Source of the DNA: Symbiodinium sp. CCMP2592
Lineage: Eukaryota; Sar; Dinophyceae; Suessiales; Symbiodiniaceae
Assembly: GCA_905221615.1 (NCBI GenBank)
Contig: CAJNDT010005556.1
Span: forward strand, 2,535,519-2,599,518
Length of the DNA: 64,000 nt
Direction: 5' to 3'
Numbering within the stretch: position 1 is the stretch's first letter; each line of letters begins with the position of its first letter. Below the pieces are notes generated by a model. That model was given only the letters and a program-made list of their open reading frames with translations. It was not told the origin of the DNA and ran no database searches. Shown in pieces: positions 41,478-51,490 of the stretch. The translations under genes were made by a program, and so were the position numbers.

Positions 41478-42456
41478 CATAAGGTCTCAATGTGTATCAA
41501 CAGTAACCCAGTCCTTGGAGCTACTGGGCTTCCGGGACTCGGTCTGCGGAAAGTCGGGACTTGGGACCACAGACTCCAAAGCCATCGAAGAGCGCTAAAC
41601 TTCTGATTCCGACGATTTAAGATAGAATCCATATTCAAGTGGTTTCGGAGTCCTTCGCACAGTTTTGCGGTTGGTTGATCTTTCTAGAACTGTCATAGCG
41701 TTATATTGTGCTTCCTTGTGAAAGTTAGGTCCTTCCTGCACCGGTAAAGGTGTTCGGCTCTCCAAAGACGATTTGAATGCAGTTGCTTCGGACGAACGAA
41801 GTCACTTGGCTGTGCCGTTGCTTGGCTGCACATGCATGCTCCCGAACCAGGAGGATCTCCGCTGTTTTAGCGCTCGCTGCAGGAAGCAGAAATACCGAAT
41901 ACGTTGTAGCATTATTTCCTGTAGTCCATCGTGTAACTGTGCTAGATTACACCTCGAAACCCTATTCTAGTTATGAAGGCACCCAAATGAGCATTGATAG
42001 ACGTTTCAACTGCTGAACCTAAACCCTGTAACCCGAAGAGCCCAAAGCCCGGGAACCCTGCTGAAGGAATCCTCGGTCCTTGACAGCCCAATGACGATCC
42101 TCGTTAGGGGAGGTCAGTTCAGAGTTTACCTTTCGCCGCAAACCCAAACCCTAAACCCTGAACCCTGAACTATTAGTAGGTTCTGAGTAGGCTCCTGCAT
42201 AACCAGGTCAATTGTAAAGGGTTTCTACAGCTTAATGTCGATCTTGTGCAGAGCAAAATGTGCCGCCATAGAGCTCCAAACAGTGCATGAACCACCATGG
42301 CAGAAATAGTCTTCAAGACTCGATAGCTTCGAATATTGTTCCGTGAGTTTCCATGCTATTTACACCGTACGATATACCACGAAGCCCAATTCTGAATATT
42401 TAACCCCCTATGTTGATGTTCATGCCTTTGAACATGAATCACCGAGGTTTATCTTT
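41478..42456. other. Unique DNA with weak coding-like frames
   Basis: Two overlapping plus frames end at ~42,015 (one contains RNTEYVVALFPVVHRVTVLD). Third-position bias is absent, so no gene is called. No repeat family seen. Confidence 0.3.
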
Positions 42457-42529
42457 CTTACCTTTGGTTAGTAGGGAATGGAAGAGTGGTAGTACCCCAT
42501 TCTTCCATTCCCTACTAACCAAAGGTAAG
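42457..42529. repeat. Perfect-type hairpin V
   Basis: CTTACCTTTGGTTAGTAGGG and CCCTACTAACCAAAGGTAAG are complementary, the stem continuing inward through AATGGAAGA to a total of ~34 bp with one mismatch and a short loop. A family A element follows immediately. Confidence 0.85.
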
Positions 42530-42530
42530 C

Positions 42531-42706
42531 TACGGTTGATGATCTAAATCCTGCATTACCCATAAGGAATATACCATAATTCCCAGGGTCCTTAAGGTCA
42601 TGCAGGATTTCTATTCCTAAACCCTAAAGATCCCTTAAAGGAGCCCCTTAAAGGCACCTTTATACATCCCTTTAAAGGAACCCAGGATTTATATCATCAA
42701 GCGTAT
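42531..42706. mobile_element. MITE family A with internal insert
   Basis: TA|CGGTTGATGATCTAAATCC ... GATTTATATCATCAAGCG|TA. About 75 bp of CCCTAAAGATCCCTTAAAGG-type repeat sits between TGCAGGATTTCT and the final CAGGATTTATA. Confidence 0.75.
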
Positions 42707-42754
42707 GTCAACCCTGCACACCCCTGGAGAAACCCGAATCTGGGGTGTCCTCAC

Positions 42755-42864
42755 CCAGAGAGCCCAATACCCCTCAATTAAGGAATATGGCTTAAATTGT
42801 AATATGAAGGCCTGTGTAATTTACGCCATATTCCTTAATTAAGGGGTATTGGGCTCTCTGGGCA
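42755..42864. mobile_element. MITE family J, best copy
   Basis: CCCAGAGAGCCCAATACCCC and GGGGTATTGGGCTCTCTGGG are exact complements, extended by TTAATTAAGGAATATGGC-type inner arms. Stem of ~45 bp. Confidence 0.9.
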
Positions 42865-43138
42865 AGTCCTATACAGCCTCCTCAGTCCTATACCCAGAGG
42901 GTCCAAGTACCCAAATAATAGGGTTTCAAGGTCCAAAAGCCATACTTGCCCTAAGGCTCCATGTACCCATATCGTATATGCTTAGGTCTCAAACTGATCC
43001 TTCCACCTAGAGGTAGCCCTTATAGTAACCCTATGTAAGGTACTCATTAAAGCAACCCTAATACTAGCCCAGTTAGTAACCCTTCCTCGTCGAACCGATG
43101 ATCCCTTACCCCCATGTTCCGTAAACCCCAAATCCTAA

Positions 43139-43284
43139 ACCGACCAAGCTCGGATCGTACTCTTGGCTCTGGACAACATGCTGTCTGGGACGTTATTCTG
43201 TTCCGCATCAAGGCCCACTTCTGACGCACATCCGTTTCAGGTTAGCCCAAGTCTCCTCAAAGAGCAAAGACCCTGAGCCCTCAT
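43139..43284 (+). other. Weak coding-like frames
   Basis: Overlapping frames (TDQARIVLLALDNMLSGT and SDRTLGSGQHAVWDVILFRI) between N/M-like fragments and unique DNA. Either may be chance. Confidence 0.2.
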
Positions 43285-43421
43285 TTCCGAGCCCGACACT
43301 CGCCCCCAATAGAGCCTAAGCCCTAAACTCTCACCCGCAATAGAGCCCTCAACCCCAACTGAACCCTGTTCCGCTCCGGCCACGCTTCTCAGTAACCCTG
43401 CCGAGGCTACAGAATTAGATA

Positions 43422-43533
43422 CCTAGTAGTAGAGTAGGTAACCTTTAACCGTTTTTTGGTACTATAGTCCCTATATACTCCCTAAATATCCAAAAAGGTT
43501 AACCTTTAGCTCCCCATGATACCCGACAAGTAG
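43422..43533. mobile_element. MITE family I
   Basis: ACCTAGTAGTAGAGTAGGTA and CATGATACCCGACAAGTAGG, the most regular I copy. Confidence 0.8.
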
Positions 43534-43539
43534 GTATAT

Positions 43540-44040
43540 AAGGGTTTATCAAAAGAACCTACAAGAAACTCGGTCGGTTCTGGTAGCTTAAGGTAGGGTT
43601 CAGGATACGAAGTGGGTGGCGGCCTCCAAATGCATGGTGGCCCGTGCGACAGTCTAACACATCGGGTCCCCCGAAAGAGTTTGGGGGGGGGAGTTGGTTT
43701 AACGGTCTAGGGTAGGAAGTGGAGTTCACCCTAGAAGCCCAATTGCCTCTATCGTATATAGGTTTCCAGTGCTCGTGTGTCGGGATGCTCGTGTTTATCC
43801 ATCCCAAAAGGACAACCCCTAAACCCTAAATCCAAGACAACAACAGCATATTAACGCCCGCCCCCATAGTACCGTAATTTGTGACCTGGGGGTTGCAGAC
43901 ATGAAGGACTTAGGTACTGGCCCATACAGTAATAAACTATTACTGAGTGGGGGTCGTACCCAATGAAGGACCTTCATACGGACCCAAGGTAGTCCACAAC
44001 CATAAAGCCTAAACTCATGTAGGACCCTTAGTTGTACCCT
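43540..44040. other. Unique DNA, no gene called
   Basis: Contains a poly-G run (43,684) and one CCCTAAACCCTAAA word. Open frames of ~80 codons on the minus strand show no coding bias. Confidence 0.4.
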
Positions 44041-44044
44041 TCCG

Positions 44045-44133
44045 CTCCATGCAGCCATATAGTATATACTTAAAGTGCCTACATAGGAACCCCTTCGAGG
44101 CCTAAGTATATACTACATATGTACATGGAGCCT
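44045..44133. mobile_element. MITE family M
   Basis: CTCCATGCAGCCATATAGTA and CTACATATGTACATGGAG, inner TATACTTAAAG and CCTAAGTATA. Confidence 0.75.
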
Positions 44134-44227
44134 TCGCTCACAAGGAGCCTAACAGGAAGCCGCCAGGCTAGAGTCTGCAGCCCTAGGCCTTGACACTCTG
44201 AAGTCACTATCTAATCTCTGTTTTCGG

Positions 44228-44305
44228 GTTTAGGGGTTTCGGGCTTAGGGTTCAGAGTTTAGTCTATAAACCCTGAACCCTAAGCCCTAGACTCTAAAAT
44301 CTAAA
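44228..44305. repeat. Inverted telomere-like repeat
   Basis: GGGCTTAGGGTTCAGAGTTT and AAACCCTGAACCCTAAGCCC face each other across ~8 bp. One mismatch. Two telomere-like strands in head-to-head orientation. Confidence 0.8.
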
Positions 44306-44396
44306 CAGAGCTTGTCGAGTCTGTCGCACCCCCTCCCAACAACAGGCAGCACCAGTGCATGCCGGCTCCATATCATTTTTCCTGTTGATTTCTCAG

Positions 44397-44539
44397 ATGA
44401 AACCCATTTGGGAGGCTAGTTCCGTCAGGGGCGAGCAACTGATGGAGACAGCTTTGAGGGATTCAAGAAGCTTACTCTGGAGATCATCCCACACCGATTT
44501 ATGTGTAGTGCCTCAGTGACCCAGTGTGCTGTTCAATGC
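44397..44539 (+). pseudogene. Coding-like frames after an acceptor-like site
   Basis: CCTGTTGATTTCTCAG|ATG opens a 40-codon frame (MKPIWEASSVRGEQLMETAL). An overlapping frame to 44,539 contains DGDSFEGFKKLTLEIIPHRF. No domain recognised. Confidence 0.2.
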
Positions 44540-44647
44540 TGAATTTGAGATGCGGATGTACGTGGATCACTAAGCTCCGTATACCGGCTCATGTTGCATT
44601 ACCGGGATCCTGCCGAATGACAACCGAAGCCCGAGGACTTCGCAATC

Positions 44648-44756
44648 CATGTGGGTGGTTGTCAATATTAGGGTCCCTTTTTGGGTCCCTAATATAATAC
44701 GGCACCTAATATTTAGGGTACCCAAAAAGGGACCATAATTTTGACAACCACCCATG
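44648..44756. mobile_element. MITE family U
   Basis: Ends CCATGTGGGTGGTTGTCAA and TTGACAACCACCCATG, inner TAGGGTCCCTTTTTGGGT and ACCCAAAAAGGGACC. Read on the minus strand it encodes GCQNYGPFLGTLNIRCR, a peptide I associate with predicted proteins of Symbiodiniaceae. Confidence 0.75.
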
Positions 44757-44863
44757 TGCAAAGCTTTGATCTTGAACTTGATTAAGGCTGAGCGCATGCT
44801 GATTGTGTTGACCCCAAACCCCAAATCTCGAATCCCAAACCCTAAACCCCATCCTGCACCCTA

Positions 44864-44968
44864 CAGGGAACTCCAGAAAGTTGGAATATGGTTTCATGGT
44901 AGGATACCCTATAATTTATCATAAAGGGTTTAGGATAATCATATTCCAGCTTTCTGGCTTTTACCATA
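44864..44968. mobile_element. MITE family D
   Basis: GGAACTCCAGAAAGTTGGAA and TTCCAGCTTTCTGGCTTTTA. Inner GGTAGGATACCCTATAATTT. Confidence 0.8.
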
Positions 44969-45301
44969 AGTTCTCCGTCAGTTGCTCCATTTTAATTTGG
45001 GCTAGGCTCTGCGCTCTCCAGCCCACGAGACAAGGCTAAGCGTGTGAGTTTGCCCCCATGCAGACGTGAAATTCTTTTGGCTGAGGGTTTCGGGCCTAGA
45101 AAAAGCTAAGCTTCAAATCCTTAGCTTCCAAGCCAATCCTTGACTCTAAACCGTCCTAACCAGGGATCAAGGGTTTAGGGCGTTGCTTTGCATTTGGCTC
45201 TCGGCTTAGTGAGTGCTTCAAAGGCTTGGCTTTATATAGGGTTTAGAGGTTTCGGGTGCAGGATTTTCCGCATCGGACAGCAGCGGTCGTATCGGGCTTA
45301 A

Positions 45302-45406
45302 TACTGCTAATGGACAAAATCCTGCATGACCCTAAGGAATCCAAACTATGGGAACTATGGTATATTCCTTATAATGGGTCATGCAAGATTTATATCATCA
45401 ACAGTA
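45302..45406. mobile_element. MITE family A, mixed subtypes
   Basis: Left end TA|CTGCTAATGGACAAAATCC is of the GGACAAAATCC subtype, right end GATTTATATCATCAACAG|TA of the ATATAAATCC subtype. This suggests recombination or gene conversion between subfamilies. Confidence 0.8.
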
Positions 45407-45409
45407 TCG

Positions 45410-46015
45410 AAGTAGAGTTGACTTTGGGGTTTGGGTTTGTTCTCGGGACTCTATTGGGTTCCGAAGCTCGAGCATAGAAGGCTGAACGAATCGTATAGGG
45501 GTGGAAAGAACCCCTAAATGAACCCATTACAGGATCCCTAATTCTTAGTAACAAGGCACCTGTTACTACCCGTTATGGTAGCACACAAATGAACCCTTTA
45601 CAGTAATTACTGTCCTTGCGCGTCGCATGCAACCTTTTTTCTATAGTTATACTTTAAATCCGAAGGTTCACTGACATGTTTGGATCAGGTTGAGGCGCAG
45701 ATGTGTCTTCTCGCAGGGGTTGGTTTGGTGCAGACACTTTGACAATGAGAGGAATCGACGTAGGGGTTACTTAGTTCAGGCTTGAGATTAGCTTAGGGGT
45801 TTAGGGTTTAGGGCCATCATCGAGTACAGCCGCTGATGCCATGGGTGCGGTTGCACTAATTGTTGAAAGACTGGTCTCATGTTCCATAATTATGGTAGTA
45901 TATGTGAAGCCTCTGGTTCTGCTTATTTGTTGTAGAGTCGAACATGTTGTTTCGGCTGTTGGGTTTGCATGGCTCCTCAGCTGGTTCCATACATGACGAT
46001 TCTTGATTATAAGGC
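45410..46015. other. Unique DNA with one MITE B half
   Basis: CCATAATTATGGTAGTATAT with GTGAAGCCTCTGG at 45,883-45,915 is the right half of a B element. Otherwise nothing recognised. Confidence 0.4.
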
Positions 46016-46021
46016 CTTGCA

Positions 46022-46405
46022 ATGGTAGCAAAATGCTCGATGACTCGGAGAAGTAGTAAAAGTTGTAGAAATAGTAGGAGTAGTAGGAGTAGGCTTTTAA
46101 AGCACAGTTGGTTACAGGGTAGAAGCCAGTTTTTCAAGACGCGAGTCCGAGCAGCTGTTACGCCGAAGTCCGGAGCCCTCAGCCTCAAGAAGCCAACACG
46201 TATCCGTTCGCACGAGCTTGTTCCCAGTGTCAGTAGGGATGTTGTCGGACGAGCTGTGCAAGGAAGGAGATGTCCGTGTTTGCAAGGCAGTGCTTTCTCC
46301 TGGGCCGATAAAGTTTACTTCTGGGTTCTCCTTTGGCATTATCTGTCATCTAAATGTGTACAAGTCCAGGGAAGTTCTTCCAACCCCCTAAACTTTAAGC
46401 CCTAA
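46022..46405 (+). CDS. Unrecognised 127-codon open frame
   Basis: ATG-started frame in unique sequence. The beginning (46,040-46,100) is a serine/arginine tract from degenerate AGTAG repeats, the middle is basic (ALSLKKPTRIRSHELVPSVS), and the end runs into CCCTAAACC telomere-like DNA, so the natural terminus is probably lost. No domain, no promoter, no bias. It could equally be chance. Confidence 0.25.
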   Translation: MVAKCSMTRRSSKSCRNSRSSRSRLLKHSWLQGRSQFFKTRVRAAVTPKSGALSLKKPTRIRSHELVPSVSRDVVGRAVQGRRCPCLQGSAFSWADKVYFWVLLWHYLSSKCVQVQGSSSNPLNFKP

Positions 46406-46478
46406 ACCCTAAACCTTAAGCCCTAAACCCTAGGCCCTAAACCCTAAGCCGTAAGCCCTAAACCCTAAGCCCTAAACC
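46388..46478 (-). repeat. CCCTAAA telomere-like tract
   Basis: GCCCTAAACCCTAAACC repeats, ~90 bp. Confidence 0.85.
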
Positions 46479-46566
46479 GTCATGACTTTTCAACTATGGG
46501 TCCAAGGGGTTCATCTCCAAGCCTTTCATATGGACTTTGCTGCGTCCTGGGCGTTTAGGGCTTAAC

Positions 46567-46664
46567 GGCGCCCAAGTACTTACCTATTCTATATTGGGGT
46601 TTCCTGATTGTAACTGTAGTATAATGGGCCCCAAAACCCTATTCTGATGATCAAGGCGCCTATA
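46567..46664. mobile_element. MITE family L
   Basis: CGCCCAAGTACTTACCTATT, AATGGGCCCCAAAACCC and GATCAAGGCGCCTATAG. Confidence 0.7.
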
Positions 46665-47071
46665 GTAACGGCCCCGAAAAGTTTAGGGATGTTTACCGTT
46701 CAGGGTTCTGAGTGTAGGGTTTGGGGCAAGTTGTGCCGCCCAGAGCTTCGATAAGCAATGCCGCGGCGGATATTTTCTTAGGTGGGGTCATGACCTTTTC
46801 ATTCCCCAAAGCTAACCATAAGGGTCCAAGTGCCCCTGTTGGTAATCACATACCGGCCAACATACCAACCCACACTTCGACTTCTACTATCCTGACCCTA
46901 CTATCCTAAACCTCGATGCATAAACCCTAAACCCTTGGCTTGGCAAGGGTCTAGCAGAAAGCAGAACCACTGACCTTTGGCCAAACACCCTCAACCGGAA
47001 TTGCATGCGCCTAGAGCTAAACCCTAGGCCTAATTTAAAATTTAGAGGATAGGGGACAGAGGTTATAAGAA

Positions 47072-47158
47072 CCCTAGTTGGGGTCATGAGCAACTATAAG
47101 TATAGCTAACTTATTTGATATAATCACCCTACTTACTAAGTCCCATGAGCCTTGAAGT
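47072..47158. mobile_element. MITE family G, degenerate
   Basis: GTTGGGGTCATGAGCAACTA and CTTACTAAGTCCCATGAGCC. Confidence 0.6.
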
Positions 47159-47162
47159 AATA

Positions 47163-47254
47163 TAGGCGCCCACATAGTTACCAATGCTATTCTGCGGGCT
47201 CCTTATTATACTTATAGTTGAATGGCCCCCAGAACCCTATTCTAATTGTTAAGG
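47163..47254. mobile_element. MITE family L
   Basis: TA|TAGGCGCCCACATAGTTACC ... TTGTTAAGGCCCCTA|TA, with TA on both sides. Confidence 0.75.
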
Positions 47255-47322
47255 CCCCTATATCCGGGGCCTAAACCTCACTTCTGCGATTTTGTGTCGG
47301 GCTTAAGAGCTCAGAGCCACTT

Positions 47323-47431
47323 CCCAAAGGATCCTATGTACCGATATAGTAGAATGTAGTGTTTCCATATTAGGAATTACTGTTATGACTTGGGGAAGTA
47401 TCCCCCATAACAGTACATAGGACCCTTTGGG
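47323..47431. mobile_element. MITE family C, reverse orientation
   Basis: CCCAAAGGATCCTATGTACC and GTACATAGGACCCTTTGGG. The interior (GTTTCCATATTAGGAATTAC) is the complement of 31,702. Confidence 0.8.
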
Positions 47432-47463
47432 TTCTAGCTGCAACCTTGAACCTGTCCGTCGCG

Positions 47464-47573
47464 CACCCACAGTGTCCATACAAACTACCATTATGGACTT
47501 GCGCACCAAAAGACCATTCTCATTATGGTTTTGGGCGCCTAATTCCATAATAGGTGTATAGATGGACCCTCTA
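47464..47573. mobile_element. MITE family B
   Basis: CACCCACAGTGTCCATACAA and TATAGATGGACCCTCTAGGG, core CCATTCTCATTATGGTTTTG. Confidence 0.75.
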
Positions 47574-47766
47574 GGGAAGGTAACGAGCTATTTCCTGGAG
47601 CCTATTTGCCTTAGCCGCGTAAAGTCGCAAGCCATATAAACCCCAGCCACTATATAAGCCCCATGAATCCTAAACCCTATACACCCCGTGTAAACCCAAG
47701 CCCCATAAACCCTAAACCCTTAAACCTCGCATGGATCCCTTCGAGGAACGCTTTAAAGGAACCCCA

Positions 47767-47880
47767 AACCTCAACACGCCGGGCCCGGTTGCAGCAAAGC
47801 TCACTGCTCTGCACAGGCTCCTGGAGGCCTACAGAATCCTCTGTGCCCCCAACAGGTTCCTTCCTAAAGGGGTTAGAGGG
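47767..47880 (+). pseudogene. Short coding-like island
   Basis: Frame containing TPGPVAAKLTALHRLLEAYR then ILCAPNRFLP. About three quarters of codons end in G or C. Flanked on both sides by telomere-like words. No domain recognised, and too short for certainty. Confidence 0.25.
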
Positions 47881-47950
47881 TTGAGGGTTTAGGGGTTTAG
47901 GGTTTAGGGTTTAGGGTTTAGGGTTAGAGGGTTAGAGGGTTGAGGGTTAT
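47878..47950 (+). repeat. TTTAGGG telomere-like tract
   Basis: GGGTTTAGGGTTTAGGG with GGGTTAGAGG variants. Confidence 0.8.
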
Positions 47951-48021
47951 TGGATAGCCAGTTCCCGATCCTTTCAATGGCTTACAGTGTAGGGTTGAGG
48001 GTTCATTAATAATCTAAGTAT

Positions 48022-48056
48022 GTGTATATATATATATATTTATTTATTTATTTATG
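48022..48056. repeat. TA/TTTA microsatellite
   Basis: (TA)n followed by four TTTA units. Confidence 0.9.
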
Positions 48057-48222
48057 TTCCTTGTTGTCCTAAAGAGTCATAGGGCTCAGGGCTTAGGGTT
48101 GCAGGGTTACAGGGTTATGGGGTTTAGGGGTAACTAATATTGAACACGTTTGTATATCACGCCCTGAAAATGATGCCTAGTCTAGACTGTTACAAGGTTC
48201 CGTTACTTAGGTAGCCAAATCC

Positions 48223-48357
48223 AAGGGTAGAAGGAGGGACCCTTAATAAGGACCCCTCGGTATATACCCTTAATATAGCTATTATATAGCCCATTCTATA
48301 GCCCATTAAAGGGACCCAGGGTTCCCCATGACCTCCTTTTCCCCTTCGATAGATAGC
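48223..48357. mobile_element. MITE family H
   Basis: AGGGTAGAAGGAGGGACCCT and CATGACCTCCTTTTCCCCTT, inner CGGTATATACCCTTAATATA. Confidence 0.7.
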
Positions 48358-48403
48358 CAAAGGGAGAACTTTAAACCTGCTGGTATCACATATTTGGGAG
48401 TTT

Positions 48404-48503
48404 CCGAAAAATAGGGGTACCCTATTTAAGGGTCCTTAGAATAAGGATCCTACTATGTGGGGTACTATATTAGGGTCCCCTATTTTGGGAAACTCCCATA
48501 TTT
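48404..48503. mobile_element. MITE family O, best copy
   Basis: TTGGGAGTTTCCGAAAAATA and CTATTTTGGGAAACTCCCAT, inner GGGTACCCTATTT and TTAGGGTCCC. Confidence 0.75.
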
Positions 48504-48598
48504 GGTCTATCCTTTTACCAAGGACTTACTGTGTTTTGGAAGGTCTTATAGAGGACTGGTTGCCCGTGTTGCTCCTGAAGGTTGAAGTTGCATGCAAT

Positions 48599-48702
48599 AC
48601 TGTTGATAGACAAAATCCTGCATGACCCTACGGACTCTAAACTATGGGAACTACGGTATATTCCTTATTGCGGGTAATGCAAGATTTTGTCCATCAACAG
48701 TA
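48599..48702. mobile_element. MITE family A
   Basis: TA|CTGTTGATAGACAAAATCC ... GATTTTGTCCATCAACAG|TA. Confidence 0.85.
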
Positions 48703-48868
48703 GGTGTTGTATGGTCTTTGCCAAAGTTTCAATCATATTGAGGTCTACAACAAGGCTTCCAAGTTACCTTTAAGCCTAGGCGCGGATTTGGGCTGTCTGG
48801 AGCCCTGGGGTAGTACAAGGTTTCAATGCAGGAGGCCTTATCAGTTGAATAGGCTTTTGGGGCATGTT

Positions 48869-48956
48869 ACCTAGAGGGTTCATCTATACAAACCATAGTG
48901 AGAATGGTCTTTTGGTGCCCAATTCCATCATGGTAGTATTTATGGACCCTCTGGGT
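48869..48956. mobile_element. MITE family B, shortened
   Basis: CCTAGAGGGTTCATCTATAC and TTTATGGACCCTCTGGG. Core AGAATGGTCTTTTGG kept, left inner arm lost. Confidence 0.75.
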
Positions 48957-49188
48957 TATACTGGAGTGACGGATCTGTAAGGGTCCTATAAGCGTTTGTG
49001 AGTTGAATTTAGAGGTTTGAATATCTACCAGCATTGATGAGGGCACCTTACTCTCAGTATACCCTGGTATTCCCAACAGTTCCGTTCTAGTCATTATGGC
49101 CCTATATTAGCGCACGAGTTCCTCAGGTGTCTTGCTTGTGGGTTCCCTTAACGGGTTTCGCAACGGTTCCGGGGTGAGAGTTCCATAT

Positions 49189-49262
49189 TGCTACAAAGCA
49201 TTGTGTAGGGATCCCACAAGGGTTTATACAAAGCATTGTGTAGGGATCCCAGAAGGGTTTCT
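49189..49262. repeat. ~36-bp direct duplication
   Basis: ACAAAGCATTGTGTAGGGAT followed by CCCACAAGGGTTT (first) and CCCAGAAGGGTTT (second). Confidence 0.85.
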
Positions 49263-49391
49263 ATCCAAAAGGGCACATAATATGGACCCTCTTGGTATGA
49301 TGCTGTTGAGTGTGGTTCGTCCATGAAGATCGCGACTGCAAGGCTTCAAGTGTATTCAGGTTCGAGGCTTTGGGTCATCACGGAGATTTTA

Positions 49392-49496
49392 AAGGGAACT
49401 CCAGAAAGTTGGAATATGGTTTCAGGGTAGGATACCCTATAATTTACCATAGAAGGGTTAGGATAATCATATTCCAACTTTCTGGCTTTTACCTTA
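49392..49496. mobile_element. MITE family D
   Basis: GGAACTCCAGAAAGTTGGAA and TTCCAACTTTCTGGCTTTTA. TTAA lies just outside each end, a possible TTAA-type duplication. Confidence 0.8.
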
Positions 49497-49508
49497 AGCT
49501 AGTCGAGC

Positions 49509-49655
49509 ATGTACAATCCAAGTCCTACTGGGGGCACAAAGACTGAAGAGCTCGAGGAGCAACCTAAAACCAAGTCGGAATACAGGGAGTCGTCCACGAC
49601 GGTGCTCGATTGTTCGGGCGGCGTTGGATTGTTCGGGAGTCTCCCTGGTTCCTGA
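49509..49655 (+). CDS. 48-codon open frame beside MITE D
   Basis: ATG-started (MYNPSPTGGTKTEELEEQPK), acidic and polar, ends TGA. About 60% G/C at third positions. Upstream of the D element the frame MWFVHEDRDCKASSVF (49,310-49,390) may be the other side of the same interrupted sequence. No domain recognised. Confidence 0.25.
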   Translation: MYNPSPTGGTKTEELEEQPKTKSEYRESSTTVLDCSGGVGLFGSLPGS

Positions 49656-49984
49656 GTGCGAGCGGCAGCCATTTCGTTCCAGGGGCTTTGCGTTTATTTA
49701 GGGGCCTGCTAGAAACGGCCTGAATAAGTCGATCCTTGCGGGAACCTTGTTATAGCTATGCCAGACCGTACCCCAAAACCCTCTTCTAATAAATGTGCGG
49801 TATCCTTATAGGTTTCATGCTGCAAACTTGCGTCACATTGCATGTTTTCCATTGCTCCCGTGGAAGCCTAGACTCAAGACGCCGCTTCCATGCAGAGTGT
49901 CGGGTTTTGGGGTTGAGGTTTTACGTATAATACTACGACTTACTTGCTGCTGGGCCCGCTGTTCAACCACCAAGCTGATAAAGC

Positions 49985-50055
49985 CGAACCCTCAACCCTA
50001 AACCCCTAAACCCTAAACCCCTAAACCCCTAAACCCCTAAACCCTAAACCCTAGA
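49985..50055 (-). repeat. CCCTAAA telomere-like tract
   Basis: CCCCTAAACCCTAAACCCC, ~70 bp. Confidence 0.85.
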
Positions 50056-50362
50056 CCCAAGCCCTCCGCCCCAAGCTCTTCTTCCACAGCCTCGATGTCC
50101 CAAGCGCTGGCAGTTTGCCTAAACCCTGAAACCTCCAAGACCCTAAAATCCCCAAGCCCTGGTATAGGGGTTCCTTATAAGAATCCTTTAAGGGATCTAT
50201 AGGGGTTCCTTTGAGGGTTCCTAAAGGATTCCTTTGTGGGTCCTGTAAGGTACCATAATCTTGACTAACCTTTGATATTGGAGGAGCTCAGGAGCCAGCG
50301 ATGATGACAATCCCTCTAACATAAGGAGCTAAAGAGCCACAAAAACCAAAACCTCTGTTTAG

Positions 50363-50738
50363 CTAACCCCAAACCCTATACCCGACACCCCCCCTGGCCT
50401 TTGCCAACGGCTGAGGTTCAGCATAAGCTTCATCTATATCTCGCAGTCAAATGCAGGAGATCATCTACATATAGTCGCTAGAGCACTAAACGTGGATACT
50501 GGACTACACAATATTCTGCAGGTCTTTGCACATGCGCTTGTGCTGTCAGTGACTGAGTTTGGAGGGCGGGACGACTTCTCCGCGGACCCCGCTGTCATTT
50601 GAGAAACCACGTGGGGATCCAAAACCCTACTCACAGGCAGGCTTCATTCATTACAATCCCGATGAGTTTGGGATTGTCAATTATGCGTCCTACCTCCAGA
50701 AACGATTGGTCTGGCAGGTTACAATAAGCACCCTATAA
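50363..50738 (+). pseudogene. Coding-like island with one frameshift
   Basis: First frame 50,363-50,602 (79 codons, no ATG) contains NAGDHLHIVARALNVDTGLH and FAHALVLSVTEFGGRDDF. The overlapping +1 frame 50,553-50,738 continues with PKPYSQAGFIHYNPDEFGIV and YASYLQKRLVWQVTIS. One frameshift near 50,590 would make a ~125-residue product. Third-position bias is neutral, so composition is the main evidence. No domain recognised. Confidence 0.3.
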
Positions 50739-50869
50739 GCCCTGTAAATTAGGATCCTTTAGCAGTCCCTTGTATAAGGGTGACCTACCATTTCGGGTGA
50801 CCTAAAAGGGACCCTATCTCCAAGAGTTTCGAGTTGAGCCTGGTGGCCGTATTCCAGGTTATTTTCTTT

Positions 50870-51490
50870 TAGGGGGTCGGATACGATTCCAATACGATTC
50901 ACTGATACGACCGGCGTATTTCCCATTTCTGGAGATACGGTTCTGATACGATTCTGATACGATTTCGATAGGGGGTTGAATACGATACGATTAGGATACG
51001 ATTTCCTCTCCAACCCCCTATTTTTCTTTGGGAAGGAGCTAAAAGGCGATTTTGGCTCCTCGCCAAGGAAAAATAAGGGGTTGGACAGGGGTTTGGATAC
51101 GATTTCGTATCCGAACCCCTATCCAACCCCCTATTTTTCCAAGGAAAAATAGGGGGTTGGATAGGGGTTTGGATACGATTTGGATACGATTTCCTCTCCA
51201 ACCCCCTATTTTTCTTTGGGAAGGAGCTAAAAGGCGATTTTGGCTCCTCCCCAAGGAAAAATAAGGGGTTGGATAGGGGTTTGGATACGATTTCGTATCC
51301 GAACCCCTATCCAACCCCCTATTTTTGCAATGAAAAATAGGGGGTGGAATAGGGGTTTGGATACGATTTGGATACGATTTCCTCTCCAACCCCCTATTTT
51401 TCTTTGGGAAGCTCCTCCCCAAGGAAAAATAGGGGGTGGAATAGGGGTCTGGATACGATTTGGATACGATTTCGTATCCGAACCCCTGTC
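50870..51490. repeat. ~188-bp repeat with TATCCAAACC/GGATACGAT palindromes
   Basis: Units contain GGGGTTTGGATACGATTTCG, its complement CGAACCCCTATCCAACCCCC, and AAAAATAGGGGGTTGG. TTTTGGCTCCTCGCCAAGGA recurs at 51,051 and 51,239 (CTCCTCCCC variant), and a shortened unit starts at ~51,410. Every unit is internally inverted. The 111-158-codon frames over it are repeat translations. Confidence 0.9.
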
